NCBI GenBank assembly: GCA_012295275.1
Contig: CM022679.1
Coordinates: forward strand, 7,291,669-7,347,168
DNA length: 55,500 nt
Direction of reading: 5' to 3'
From: Chrysomallon squamiferum
Taxonomy: Eukaryota > Mollusca > Gastropoda > Neomphalida > Peltospiridae
This document shows, piece after piece, positions 1 to 12,442 of this stretch. Position numbers and translations under genes: made by a program. The notes under the pieces are model-generated. The model saw nothing but the letters and a program-made list of their open reading frames with translations. It was not told the DNA's origin and made no database searches. Each line of letters opens with the position of its first letter. The stretch's first letter is position 1.

Positions 1-214
1 TAACAGTGAAGGTCTTATTAAAAACATTTTCTTCAGATCAAGGTTAAAGAATTTTTAAAAATAAAATTTAATCAAAAACAAATTCCTCAAAATCCAATTT
101 CTTTATATTAAATAGCTTAGAAGTAAATATAATCTCCATACAGTTTAGAATGTTAATATATTTTTTTTAATTTGATTTTAAAATAAAATACGAAGAATGC
201 ATTTAAACAAACAA
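1..214 (-). other. FOXRED2: Left-edge intron of FOXRED2
   Basis: AT-rich intron after exon 8. It contains no open segment that could be the missing FOXRED2 C-terminal exon. Confidence 0.7.
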
Positions 215-216
215 AC

Positions 217-455
217 CTGTAGGCAGCTTTTCATAATAATACATCACTGGATGGAGAAAGTTAGAATTATGGGCATCTGCTGGATCACCAGTAGCTCGAT
301 CCGAACGGAAGACATCATTACCAGGTCCAGAGAAGTTAGTTCCATACTGCATGTTGAGAACTATAACACGGTCTGCAGGTCGACCTGTCATACTGGGAAA
401 TTTGTGTATCAGGTAGATGGGAAATTCCTCAAAATATTCAAATTCCTGAGTTTCA
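217..455 (-). CDS. FOXRED2: FOXRED2 coding exon 8 (last exon in window)
   Basis: 239 nt. It encodes [16 protein letters not shown], then [16 protein letters not shown] and [18 protein letters not shown]. The donor is G|GTTTGT at 216-215. The phase-1 end shows that at least one more exon lies to the left, outside the window. Confidence 0.93.
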
Positions 456-3400
456 CTGGAATGCAGAAAACACACATACAGTACAAGACCTAAATAAATT
501 AAATGAATAGCCAGATGTAATATTTTAAATTTAGGGAGTTTGTTATTGTAATTTTTTGTATTACAAATTTATCAATTAGTCCTCACACCAAAGCTAGAAA
601 ATAAATTCAAATAAATTGATTAGTTAAAGAAATAATTATATTTTTCTTATTTCTTATATGAAGCATGCTTTTAATTTGGATTTCAGACATTTAACACCTG
701 ATCTTTATGTGTTATTAGTAACTAATCAGATGCAAACAACAACAAAAAAACTTAACTCTTACATTTTATATTCCATTGTTAAATATTTTTGAGACTAATG
801 TCAGACTTACTCTCTCAAAACAATAACATCTCCCAGAACAGAAAACATCTGATAAATCCCAGAAGCTTCATTCATTCTTTTCAGCATGTGATTCATCAGC
901 TGTGTATATGGAGCAGTCTTAGAAGGCCAAGGTACACCTTCATACTTGTATTCCATCATATGATGCAAGGCCCGAGCTGTAATGTTAATAGTTAACTTAG
1001 TTTAAACACTTTTACATAAATCTATTTTAAAATCCAACCATTGTAAGTTGAGACTTAACCTTTCACAATTTAATCCAAGAGTTTAACATTTTATTGTACA
1101 GCAAAACAAAATATACAAAATATCCTGAAAATAGTTTTCTTTTGAAATTTTGTTGAAATTTTGTTGTTTTTTGTTTTAGATGGTATTAATGTATTTGAAC
1201 TGAAGAATGCTGAAGATACAGCAGTTAAGGTAGAACATTTCTAACCTGTGTATCTGAACCCATGGATAAACCCTCCAGCTGATTTCCTATGATCAACACC
1301 ATGTGACATGGTTCCAGCAAAATACAGTCCTTTCACACGCAGTGATTCATAGTCGAAGCCTATCAAGGGAAATTTCTTATTTCGACCTTTTCCTGAACCA
1401 GGATTTGTTGAACTAAAAAAAAAAAAAAAAAACATCATGTTTTTGAGAAATTTGTTTATGATTTTACTATTCTACTTCTGAATTGATATTCTGTAACAAA
1501 AATAAGTCTGCTAAATGAATTTCCTCAAATCACACTAAAAAGAGAAAAAACCCACAAAAAACAAAAACAACTCACTTTGTAAAGAGATCACTATCATATG
1601 AAAACCCTAGACAACGTATAATTTTGTCATAAGGCTCTCTCATAGCAAAATTGTCTAAGTCATATTCCTCTGATTGTGATTCAGATGCCTCTTCTCTCTC
1701 AGATTTCACCCACAGTTTGTCATTTTCCTTAACAATGCGCATTTCACCAAGTACTGCCTCCAGGATTCCGTCAAGTGACTTCAACATGTATGTATCGAGG
1801 ATGTTATTGTTTACTGCTCTGTAAAAGAAATAGGTGAAAAGTAAATCATAACTCTGTTTGTCATTTCTTTAGAATAAAGATAAAATTGCTATACTGTGCC
1901 TTTAATATACAAGAGGATTTAAAGTTTTATCTACTGTTCTTGAAATTATGATCAGAAATAAAATGGTGACACAGGCCAATTTGAACCAATTTCTACATAT
2001 TGATTTTTAAATACTGACAAATATCCTAACCTTAGATCTCCAACATAATGTGTTGACCATGACAACCTGACCCTGGACCGCCCCACCATATGTATCAGAT
2101 TTGTTGACCCGTATATAGATTCTGCCATTTCAAATGCTGAATTGCCACGACCTAAAAGTAATAAAACACCTCAGTAAATAACTTGTCTATTTTGCAAACT
2201 AGTGTAATTCATTTTATGTGTTAAAATGATAATCGATTTTGAATTATTTTTGAAATTCTGACAGTTTTTAGTGGATGTATGCAATATTTTGTTCAGTTAG
2301 TAACTAAAAAATGTATATGTAATTTACTGTATACAACAAAGCCTATGCCATCATCTTTGAAGATAGATTGATACTGCAAAACATTTTCAGACTTTAAAAA
2401 AAAACAGAAAAAAAGTTAAACATACTTGCAGTAAAGATTTAAATTCTAGGTCGAAAGATGGTAAATTTGGAAAATTAGTCATCATACTTTAAATTCTGAA
2501 GCAGATTTATTTCACACTGACATTTTGGAACTGAAAAACCTTTTTGTTAGCTATCTACTGGAACTACACAATTTTGATCCAACTTATGTAACTTTATTAC
2601 TCACTTTTATTCAAACAGATTTTTACACCACAAAAAGAAATAATAAATTAATTGTCAAAATTTAATAATTTTTCTCAAACTGATCTTCAGTAACAACAAA
2701 GCTGGAATTTTAATTTTATTTCTCTATTATTTCATTTGAAATAATTTAGTTTTGATTTTCTCACCTAATATCAGAACAGTTTTTCCTTCATAATCATCTG
2801 GATTCAATGAAACTGTTTCATAACCCTCAGTGTGTTCCATTCCTGGAAGATCTGGAATCACAGGTTTTGATACACCAGCAGCTACAACCACTGATCTAAT
2901 TGTAATAAACAATATAATACAATGTTTCATCATCACTTTGAAAATCATTAATACACACAAAAGAATCTTTTTTCTTTTTCTTTTCTTTTTTTAATATATA
3001 ATATTACTATCAATTAAACCTTTGTGGCATAAACAAATTAATAAAAACATTTTGTAAACTTCCAAGTTGAAGGTGATGGTTTTATTTGTTTTGGGACCAT
3101 GTTTGCTAGTAATAAAGTGTCATATTACAGCAGTACTTTGTTATTAGCACATAACATTTTATTAATGGTTACATGGTGTCATATGTATGGCTATAGTCTA
3201 CACAAATAATGAGAAAGAAACTTGTTAGAACTTATTAATGGGCTAATGATGGGCAACTCTTTCTGATCAGCAGCAATGGCTTTTCTATGCACCATATCAG
3301 TGATGGTGTTTCGTTTCATATGTGGAGCAGTGGTTGGAACAAGATACAGATCAGAAGGTCAATTAAGAAGTACTGACCACTGCTCGTTGAATGGATGCTC

Positions 3401-4549
3401 TATCTCTGTGCCAGTGTGAGTTCCTTTCTTATTAGTCAAGATTATGTTTAAATGTACATTAAGCAATCACATAAATAATCTAAAAATTAAAAATACATCT
3501 AATTATATTTTTGTGTTGTTAGTATGAAGCAAGCTGACATGTATATTTGTTTTGTTTTTTGTTCAAATAACTGCACAAACAACCTATTTGGAAACAACGA
3601 CTCTTGAAAACATTTAGTCTTTTTCAGCTTCTTCAACACGTCCAATTAAGATGACCACAGATTTGGCTAATAATCCTAAAAGTGATCATTTCTGGTTTTT
3701 AATTAGGATGGCCTGGATATCCCACAGGCATTCTTGGTGTTCGTCCCTGTGTTATTGGCTTTGGGGTTTCTGTAATCACAGTTTGCTAGTCTATTAATCT
3801 CATGTTGCTATAACAAAAAATTAAAATAATAAAAATAATAAAAAATAAAAGATTTTCTAAATGAGATAAGTATCCAGATATGTTATGCATATCATTTGTG
3901 AAAATAAAGTTATAAGAAAATTAAAGGGGTTAAATCATTAAAAAAAAAGATACAAGGAATGAAAATTTTGTTTTTACTAAAACTAATAAAAATTCAGTAC
4001 ATTTAATATGGATACAATTTAATCATTTTAATTAAAGATTTTCATGGACATTCTGAAAAATTTTTAAAATGAAAAAAAAAAAGGAGTCCAAATATCTACT
4101 TTCACTGACATTTATATATTTTTAAATTCATTCTTTCTTTCTGATTAATTTTTGTTGTTTTTATTTCATTTATTATTATTATTATAATGTGCAACAGATT
4201 TAAATTCTTGTAGATTCTAATTATAGTGACAGTACAGTATTTTTTCATTACAGTTTAGCAACATGAGTAACACAACAGAATATCTGTAATCTCTTGTAAA
4301 AATAACCTATATCATTTCTTCTTAAATGTTTTCTTATTCAGTTAATTCACAAAGATGATCATACTGGTATAAGGACTGTCATCTTCTCCAACCAACAAAG
4401 TTTATCTTTGTTATTATCTTCTCTTAATAATTAACACAGTCATGGTATCAAAACATCTCTACTTCATAAACATACACATTGAAGGACAGCAGTTGCATAC
4501 CTAAAACAAATGAGAACCATAAAGTCTAGCTTTTTTTGAATATGTAAAA

Positions 4550-4580
<31 letters not shown>

Positions 4581-5753
4581 ATATTGTGACTAAATTGTTG
4601 GAGAAAAAAGAATGTAATGTTTATTATGTAAGAAATGATCTAAAAGAGTTTGTTTTCATTTTCAAGTAAAAATTACCATTACATGCTATTGTTTTCAATG
4701 ATTATTTTCCTTTTTTATGAATACTTGACTTGAAGAGAAGACAAATTTTGCTCTACAAATATTCTCAAATATAATATGACAATCATTCTGTTGTCACTTC
4801 TGATTTGCTACATAGATTTCCATGCCGGCTACTAGGGGAATTGTTTCATTATCAAGACCACCATGTCATAGTAACCACTGGAATGCTCCATGATGGTCTA
4901 GTTAAAAGGGCCCACTGTATTTGGGAGAAAAAACTAAATAAATAAATAAATAAAAATAATAAAAAGTTAATTTAAAAAATAAACAAAATGATTTTATATT
5001 ATTTAACATATTTAGCTTGGAACAAAGTAATTAATTCTTTTCTTTCATTGATCCCTGCATGACAAATTAGACAAAAGATCTTTTTCTACCAAAAAACAAA
5101 ATAAATAAATAAATAAAAAATAATAATAGTATTTGGAATAATATTTCATGTCAAATCCATATTTACAACTTGTACACTCATGAAAACAGCAGGCAGGGTC
5201 CATTAGCAACAAGAGTTAGTTGCTAATAATACTGACAGACAATAATTCACTCAGCTTTTTTTTTCTTTTTTTTTTTCTGTGTACTTGGCTTTCTCTTTAA
5301 GTGAGCTCTAAATGGATCGTTTAATTTGTTGAATGACCATTTTGGAACAGTGTAACCCAGTATCTGCACTGTTAAAAAGCCACTGTGTTTGTGATAAATA
5401 TTTGCAAATTGGCCAACATGACACTGCTAGCTAAAGCAATGCTAGAGAACTGCAAATAAACTGTGAAGAGGCAGAACAATAATTTGTTGACATCTCTGTA
5501 TTTGACTGATAGTATTTGTTCAGTTGTAATGTATTTTATATCAGATCTCAGCTCAGTGGTAAGATTTAAAATTAAAGTATTCAAATATCTGTCTTGATAT
5601 TTTTTAACAATAACTGGTAAAACAGTTATTTACAGAAACAGGTATAGATCAGGTATAGATTTGAGATCAATACAAAATTTGATAATTTGTTAAAATAAAA
5701 TAAATAAAAAACATGGGTGCTATGGTAGCACATTCAAACTGTGTTGTGACAAT

Positions 5754-5793
<40 letters not shown>

Positions 5794-8700
5794 AAAAAAA
5801 AAAAAAAACGAATAAAACTAAGCTGAAATCTGATATGAAATGCATGTTATACTGGAACAATCAACCAAATGAAAAAATCAAAAAAAGAAAAAAGAAAAAA
5901 AATGACACAAAAGCTTGAGGATGCAAATAATCATCAGGACATCATGATGATGATGTAATATTCTGTTATAATATTACGTATTTGATTTGTATAACAACTT
6001 TTAGTCACTGAGCTACAATAAAAAAAACTGGGGAACAAAGAACAGTTATGAATAAGACTGAAGAAGACAAAGCAATTGTCACACTATGACGGTCTTACCT
6101 GCACATGTATTCAATGCCATTTTGATCTTTCATTGTGAAATGATGTCCATCAAGAGCTGATTCATTTTTCACTGCTGACAAGTTTCTGATTTCTGTATTA
6201 AACTGCACACTGATGTTAAGTTTTCTCTGGAAGTCATTCAAGTAGCGGACATAATCATCAGCATGTGGAAACATTTTCTTGGAATAATGTCTGAAGAGCA
6301 GACATTCATCATCACTAATCAGCGAGTTCCAGTCGTGACGTAAGTTGAATTCCTTGTTTGTCTGACCTGTGTGTCGCTTGTTCAGACTTATCAGTGTCCT
6401 GTGTCTTGGATAACGTGTGAAGAAATTTGCTGAAATATTAAGTCAAAGAATAGACAACAGATTTTATATCACTATTTGTTTTATACTGATGATAATTATT
6501 ATTAGGAGTTAAGCTTATTAAAAGCCATTCCATCACTCTGAATCTTACCTTACTGATTAGATTATTTGTAATTCCTAATTATCTAGATAAATGCTCTCTT
6601 TTCTGCAACTGAAGACTACACAGAGTTTTCAGATCACTACCTAAAATGTTGTTAATTCATTTGTCTTTTCACTTGAAGCCTAACATGAAATAATGTTAAG
6701 TATCAAATTACAGCTTTTTAAATTGGTTCATGTCAACAGAAATTGTCTGTATTGTTAAGATTTAGTCTGGCATGTTAAAAAATATCTTAGAACTTACGAT
6801 CCACAATATACTTATGATTTTATTTTGTATAAACAGCTTAATTTCATTTGTCTTGTGTTCCTAAAATATGATGACAAAATAACAAATCATGACAATAATT
6901 ATTAATTAACTGATTTTTTAAAATTTCTTTCTTTTATTATTATTATTTTTTTTTAATTTGCTAATTTCATAAAACCAAACAAAATACTTCTTTTATACTT
7001 TCTGTTTCTAGATTTACAACAGGCTGCTGAATCACTTTCTGCTTTGTCTTAATTTAAAGTCCAAACATGAATAAAATCGGGCTGGTTTATCTGGAATATT
7101 AAGAACCTGATGAATTTTAAAAAAAAAAAAAAAAAAAAAAATACTGTCACTGATAAAGAATTAGGTAAACAAAACTATTATAAACAGAAATTAATCTTTG
7201 TCATGGATAACATTATGGACATGCTGAGTATAGATTACAAATTTTGTAGATTTTAGGAATACTTTGAGCTAAGGACATTACCATCATTGATCTTACATTT
7301 TCTGACACACTGCATTATTCATTTTTAGAGTGACTGTACATAACATTTTATTTTAATCTCACTGATTTGGTGTGTTTTTTTCAGTTAATCAAGTATTAGT
7401 GCATTTTATTTAAATATGCCAGTGTAAATTATTTTCTTAGTTTATTTGCATATGACGTATCAGCTATAACATACCATTATTCTGTCAAAAACTATAATTA
7501 TTATGTACTATTATTCAGTGTTATGGTATAATCTTTGCTTGAAATACTCTTTTGGTGTTCAAATGTTAAACTATTGTTATAGCTACATCTTATTTTATTG
7601 GTGAATGTTTAAATAATATTAAAAAAAATCAAATAATTCAAAAAAAAAAAAAAAAAAAGATTTATTTTATCTGTTCACATAGTAAATGACAAAATATACC
7701 AAGATATATGGCTTAGACATGTTTTATTATCCTTAATTTTTGTTAACAAATGTATTTTCTTTACCTGAAATTAGGCCATTTCTTTAAAATAGTCATCAGT
7801 TATTTCATTTGTCTTGTTCAGTCAAAAGAAAAATAACAAAAAAAAAAAAAAAAAAAAAAAAGAAAAGAAAAAAAAAGAAACAGAAAAAATGACATATCAC
7901 TCAGAACATATATTTGAAATTACTCAGAACATCTCTGCTTACTTTAATAATATTATTAAAAAATCGGGAAGGTGGAAACACGAACAACTAATATTTTACC
8001 TGACAATGCCTCATTCAGTAATGTAATTTTCAAAAAGTTGTTACCTACCACTGCTTATCCTCAACATACCCCAAAATACATAAAAATGAAAAATAAATAA
8101 ATGCTAATTCCACCCCCACTAAGAAATTTATACACAAGTGAATTAATGTTTTGTGAATGTATAAGATGGAAATAACTACTAAAGATATTGCTAAAAGAAA
8201 AAAAAGGAAAAAAAAAGAAAGTTCAGTTCATTCAGTATAGCCAGAGGCTATATCTTTTTAACAAATAAATGTGATCAATAAACTTGGGGAAAACAATGTC
8301 ACAGCCTTGCATGATGAAAATGATCTTTCTCACGATACTCATCAACAAAATTTTCTTCTTAAACAAGTGTCTATGCCCACACACACAAATATGTTGGTTT
8401 GTGAAATTTTTAAATACTCAAGTGACACAGATTAATTACTTCCTTCACAAGTGCAGATTTAATAAAAATAAAAATAAAATAAATAAAATAAAATAAACAA
8501 AAAATAAAAAAATAATAAAAAAAACCTATATATTATCATAGTAACTTTTTCCCCCTGCTTCTCACATATTAGACTTTGGATTTGCAAAGTGGTCAGTATC
8601 GACCCTGGGGAGAATTGGACTGTCTAAGGGGTGGATAAATGTCTTGTGGTCAAAAGACTGGGGTTGTTAACGGCAGTGCATGTATTGGTATAAGAAACTT

Positions 8701-9807
8701 GTGATTAATATAATCTTTTTTTTATTATTATTATTTTTGAAATTATCAAAGTTTATTTACCTTCAAGTTCAAGAAGAGAAACATATATTTATTTATTTTA
8801 CATGCTTGGGAGTTGAAGAGAAAAGAAGGATTCCATAAAGAGCTGGATAGTCTAAAATGTCTGTCAACATATACAAGTAAAATATTACAATAAATGTCCA
8901 TGAATTTCAGATGATGAAAATTAAGGAATGCAATGAGGAAAGAAAAACTGAAGTCTGCATTTTCTAATTTCTTGGTTAATTTAGTGTTTTTAAAAAAAGA
9001 AAGAAATCCTTTCACTATCTTTCTGCAGATAATTTCCACAATTTCTTCCATATTTTTCTGTATCAACAATAAAGAAGAATGCATTACTGTTCGAAGATTT
9101 TAAGCCAGTTATGAAACAGAAATGTTTTGAAAAAAATGTACAGGAATATGTGCAACACTGATTTTCTTTTTTAAATTCATTGAAATATTTTCTAACTATG
9201 TAGAATATTAAAAATTAAAATTGGTCATGTTCATCCAGTAATGCAAATCAGTATTAAAAAACTGCTAAATTACAAATGTGTATTTTCTACAGTTATGGAA
9301 ATCGTTTAATCTGATGTCTCTCAAATAGAATTTGAAGGGAAGAAATTCCTGAAGCATTTGTGCACTGCTCTATTGTGATATTAGAAAAAAGATAGAAATG
9401 GAAAACAAGGCATATATAAATTATAATACCCAAGTTCTTAAAATCATGAAACATGTTTTCTCTACCACTAACAAACTAATATGAAGTCATTATATTATAT
9501 AAATAAATTTATCCAGCAATCACTATAAGGTAATTAGACAAATTTCTATAGTTTTAGTCATTTAAACAATAACAAGAACTATTTTGTATAATTTTTGTAA
9601 GTGAAGATAAAATGAAAATCCATGTATCTAATATTGATAACATCAGCAAGTTGATAAATAAAACAATTTCATTTTAATTTTTTTTTTTTTTCATTGTTAT
9701 TATTTAGCATTGAAGGATAAAAGAAATAACTGTTTACTGTCTTAAGATATCTTTATCCTGCTCTGGTTGAATGGCATACTCACACAATATGCACATGTGC
9801 ACAGATA

Positions 9808-9843
<36 letters not shown>

Positions 9844-11184
9844 AAAACAAATGTTCATGCATGCACATTTCTGTAACAGATGTGACAAACTAACATATTA
9901 GACAGGACTTGCCAATATAACAGGTGTGATATATTCATTTTATCATACATCCATTCTTTCACGACTTGAAAGTCACCACCTAATAACTTGAAGAATTACC
10001 AATCACCACTGCATGACAACACCAAACACTGTTAGCTAGCACAATAACACATTGCTATGTTACCAGATTACTAGAAAAAGAATTCAAAGCAAAACAATTT
10101 CTGATTTTATTGAACAGGGTAATTTATTTTTTCACATTTCCGATAGAATTTGAATATTCTTTTAATACTCAGAAACCAGATCCTCCAGATTTTAGCAAAA
10201 TTTAAATGGAACAGCATTCTGAATAATAATTATAATAGTAATAGTAATAAAAACTTCAAGTAACTTCCTACATACTCTTTACATGAATATCTAATCACAT
10301 TTTGTTGCTTTAATGATTCATTTCTATCGATTATGTTAGTGAATTAAAACTGTTCCAGTAGTAAATATATAACCAAATTAATTAATATTATCACTGTAAC
10401 AGTAATAATAAATTATTATAATCAATTTATTTTTAATTTTATATAGCTTTTATCATGTATCTGCAGTGCAAAATTTATTTATAAATATTCCTATGCATGT
10501 ATAGTGAAACCCACAAACCTTAAACATCCAGGCAAATAAATGCATGTATTTTCACAAGTAAACTCTATAGTTATATATTAAACAAAAAATAATAATAATA
10601 ATAATAATAATAAAAAATAAATAAATAAATGAATAAATAAATAAAAAACCAGGCTGTGTGTTTAAAAATGTACAAATTTATATATATATATATATACACA
10701 CATAAAATTGTACACATGTATACATACACATAGGCAGGCAGGCATGCACGCACAAAAACACGTACATCCTGTATATGTACATGGTCTATTCTTACAATTA
10801 GCAGCAAGCAATATTATATACACAGGTGTATAATGATAGGATTTTGATAACTTGATTACAGTATGTACATGGTCTATTCTTACAGTTAGCTCTTCTGCGC
10901 TAAAGCCTCTACACCATGCATTATTCTACTGACAAAATAATAAATTATGAAACAGATGGCACATGCAAGAACACAATACCTGTGATGTTTGCCTTTTCAA
11001 AAACAACATAGTCTCTGCCAGCTCTTTGGAAGAAGTAGCCCATCTGTACACCAGCAGGTCCAGCCCCAATGACACAGTAATCATGATAAACCACCGGCTG
11101 TTGATGTGTCAGCAGTATTTCAAGTATCAGCAGTAGGAATTGGAAGACATGGATAGGAGACATTAATGTGGTACAGCTCCACAT
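217..11184 (-). CDS. FOXRED2: FOXRED2 (ERFAD), FAD-dependent oxidoreductase; 8 coding exons, 3' end off window
   Basis: Eight minus-strand exons join in phase: 11184-10980, 6429-6099, 2895-2765, 2151-2031, 1818-1576, 1412-1246, 976-811, 455-217, giving 534 codons. The order is: hydrophobic signal peptide (about residues 8-28); FAD-binding GAGPAG (40-45); the family-typical block [13 protein letters not shown]-binding GRGNSAFE (223-230); an acidic variable insert (about 300-330); the block [18 protein letters not shown] (375-392). The family (human ERFAD) is an ER-lumen flavoprotein that helps ER-associated degradation with SEL1L and OS9. Human FOXRED2 is about 680 residues, so about 150 C-terminal residues, including any ER-retention tail, lie beyond position 1. 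The start is the first ATG after the splice acceptor; a second ATG at residue 8 is an alternative start. The motif order and in-phase joins make the identity firm; function is inferred from the family. Confidence 0.95.
811..976 (-). CDS. FOXRED2: FOXRED2 coding exon 7
   Basis: 166 nt from acceptor ATTACAG to donor GA|GTAAGT. It encodes [18 protein letters not shown] and an amphipathic stretch ending VLGDVIVLR. It joins in phase to the flanking exons. Confidence 0.93.
1246..1412 (-). CDS. FOXRED2: FOXRED2 coding exon 6
   Basis: 167 nt. It encodes [19 protein letters not shown] and then [17 protein letters not shown], the conserved C-terminal FAD-contact segment. The acceptor is a long T tract (the run of A at 1415-1431 on the plus strand). 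The donor is G|GTTAGA. Confidence 0.94.
1576..1818 (-). CDS. FOXRED2: FOXRED2 coding exon 5
   Basis: 243 nt between acceptor TTTTACAG and donor AA|GTGAGT. It contains an acidic Ser/Glu-rich stretch ([15 protein letters not shown]) that looks like a surface loop, then [13 protein letters not shown], the conserved strand before the last FAD-domain segment. Confidence 0.92.
2031..2151 (-). CDS. FOXRED2: FOXRED2 coding exon 4 (NADP motif)
   Basis: 121 nt. It encodes [13 protein letters not shown], the second nucleotide-binding glycine motif with the FOXRED2-type NSAFE extension, then a strand with several arginines ([20 protein letters not shown]). The donor is AG|GTTAGG at 2030. Confidence 0.94.
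2765..2895 (-). CDS. FOXRED2: FOXRED2 coding exon 3
   Basis: 131 nt from acceptor AATTAG to donor G|GTGAGA. It encodes [19 protein letters not shown], the typical 'A-(S/G)-G' FAD-contact strand, and ends just before the glycine of the NADP motif. Confidence 0.93.
3228..3800 (-). pseudogene. Possible decayed coding relic inside a FOXRED2 intron
   Basis: On the minus strand about 3,420-3,230 reads with a single stop and contains [20 protein letters not shown]. About 3,775-3,710 reads [20 protein letters not shown] before a stop. Base composition is less AT-rich than the surroundings. A similar patch occurs at 4,920-4,790. I do not recognise the protein. It could be a retrocopy or transposon remnant, or chance. 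Confidence 0.2.
4546..4583. repeat. (AAAT)n microsatellite
   Basis: About nine AAAT units in a FOXRED2 intron. Confidence 0.9.
5758..5808. repeat. Long poly(A) run with one TG interruption
   Basis: 34 A, then TG, then 15 A on the plus strand. It could be the tail of an old retroposon inserted in plus orientation, but no recognisable body precedes it. Confidence 0.9.
6099..6429 (-). CDS. FOXRED2: FOXRED2 coding exon 2
   Basis: 331 nt, acceptor TTTCAG and donor AG|GTAAG. It begins with the conserved [17 protein letters not shown] block and continues with [10 protein letters not shown], both hallmarks of the FOXRED2 family. It ends in phase 2. Confidence 0.95.
9811..9839. repeat. (AC)n microsatellite
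   Basis: About 14 AC units followed by an A run. Confidence 0.9.
10774..10884. repeat. Pair of 23-bp direct repeats, 88 bp apart
   Basis: Identical 23-bp copies start at 10774 and 10862 (core GTACATGGTCTATTCTTACA). After one mismatch both continue with TTAGC. Confidence 0.85.
10980..11184 (-). CDS. FOXRED2: FOXRED2 coding exon 1 (signal peptide and FAD motif)
   Basis: Residues 1-68 plus one base. It encodes a signal peptide rich in Leu/Ile/Phe, then [10 protein letters not shown], the dinucleotide-binding beta-alpha-beta start, and the E-K end of the second strand that binds FAD ribose. The donor is G|GTATTG at 10979. The exon ends in phase 1 and matches the next exon. Confidence 0.93.
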
Positions 11185-11209
11185 TTTTTCTTTGTTATCT
11201 TTTTATTAT
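11185..11209 (-). other. FOXRED2: FOXRED2 5' UTR part of the first coding exon
   Basis: A pyrimidine tract plus CAG acceptor (AG at 11211-11210 on the minus strand) lies 25 bases before the ATG. The 25-nt leader contains in-frame stops and is A-rich. The transcript must therefore begin in at least one upstream non-coding exon. Confidence 0.75.
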
Positions 11210-11277
11210 CTGAAAAAAACAAACAACATCTAATTAAATCAAATCAAAATTCAAATAAAATGTGAAAAAAAACCCGT

Positions 11278-11281
<4 letters not shown>

Positions 11282-11315
<34 letters not shown>
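11282..11315. repeat. (TG)n microsatellite
   Basis: About 17 TG units, followed by ATGC repeats to about 11328. Confidence 0.9.
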
Positions 11316-11316
<1 letters not shown>

Positions 11317-12199
11317 ATGCATGCATGTGTGCTTAACCAAGTAAGAAACATCCAAGTTATGGAATTAGATAACATCATTTAGGCAGAAATGAGTGTGCAT
11401 TAATATGACAAATGGTTCTGTTCATAAATTTCACAGGGATATTCCTTTACTCCTGCTTAATGGGCTGCCACTGTTGAAGGTTCAATGCTACAGGTTTCTG
11501 CTGTGGACCTGTCCACCCTAGGTCATCTCACAAGTACTCTATGGACTAAGTTCTACTGGCCAGGGCATCATATTCACATGGCAAAATGCAGTTAAGCATT
11601 ATCTTGCTTGAACATCTTGAGTGGGAGCAATGATTTTATACCAGTAGCAAATACAAGGTTTCCATCAGTGACATAAAAATCAGGTGTACCTCTTCCATTT
11701 TAGTCTCCATTACATAACAGACCTGGTGTCTCTTACGTCATTTGCAATACACTCTGATAGGTCAATCAGCAACCCTCAAGTTGAATCATAATTCATCAAT
11801 AAAGAGGACATTTATCCAGTGATTCTTTATCCAGTTTATTTGCTGGGTTCACTGAAGACTGAGTTGATGATGACATGTAAGAAAGTGCAGGTTTTCTTGC
11901 AGCTCAGTGTGCCTACATGTTGTAGGTTTGCAAATGGTTCCCGTCTGATCATGAATGTGGAATTGCCAGGATAAATGGTGGCTGTCTGAATCTGGTTCCA
12001 GAGATTAATGTGCAGTCCATGGACAACCATTTTAAGGCTCATTATTTGGTGGAACCAGTGGCATGCAAATGACTGTTCATATTTTGACGAGAAAATTGTG
12101 ACAATGGTCTGTACAATAAACATCTGATTTTCTTAAGTTGATATTGCATGCTTTTCCATGTGAAAAGTAAATCTTTTTACTGTACATATGTAGTTTTTT

Positions 12200-12244
12200 T
12201 TTTTTCACTGATAATCAACACATGGTTGATTATCAGTGAAAAAA
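12200..12244. repeat. Perfect 20-bp hairpin with 5-nt loop
   Basis: Arms 12200-12219 and 12225-12244 are exact reverse complements (core CACTGATAATCAAC / GTTGATTATCAGTG with T/A flanks) around the loop ACATG. No flanking gene uses it. It could be a relic of a foldback element. Confidence 0.9.
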
Positions 12245-12442
12245 TAATAATTATTGATGTAAGGAGAAGCTACTTGCATTTGTTAATTTTGAGTCTTAAA
12301 ATAAAGTATGTAGTTAATTAAGGCCATTAACCAGTTGCTGCTAAAAGAACTAGGAGAAAGGAAATAAGATGTTTGTTTAAAAATTAAATTTCAGATAAGT
12401 TTTATATAGCCACAGAACATCAACAACACTATTATTTGAAAC

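Larger units (their letters stand above)
2896..6098 (-). other. FOXRED2: FOXRED2 intron between exons 2 and 3
   Basis: 3.2-kb intron. It holds an (AAAT)n tract at about 4546-4583, a 51-bp A-rich run at 5758-5808, and a less AT-biased stretch at about 3228-3800 that reads like decayed coding sequence on the minus strand (listed separately). No FOXRED2 exon is missing here, because the flanking exons join in phase. Confidence 0.75.
6430..10979 (-). other. FOXRED2: FOXRED2 intron between coding exons 1 and 2
   Basis: 4.5-kb intron. Simple repeats include poly(A) runs near 7,118, 7,640 and 7,838-7,876, (AC)n at 9811-9839 and (AAT)n at 10588-10612. A 23-bp direct repeat lies at 10774 and 10862. 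I see no other gene. Confidence 0.75.

Noticed and set aside
7814-8026. Lysine-rich plus-strand frame
   Set aside because: It is made by a poly(A) run with G interruptions inside a FOXRED2 intron.
11836-12123. 95-codon minus-strand frame between FOXRED2 exon 1 and the hairpins
   Set aside because: I could not match it to any family. It is probably chance or an unrecognised repeat relic.
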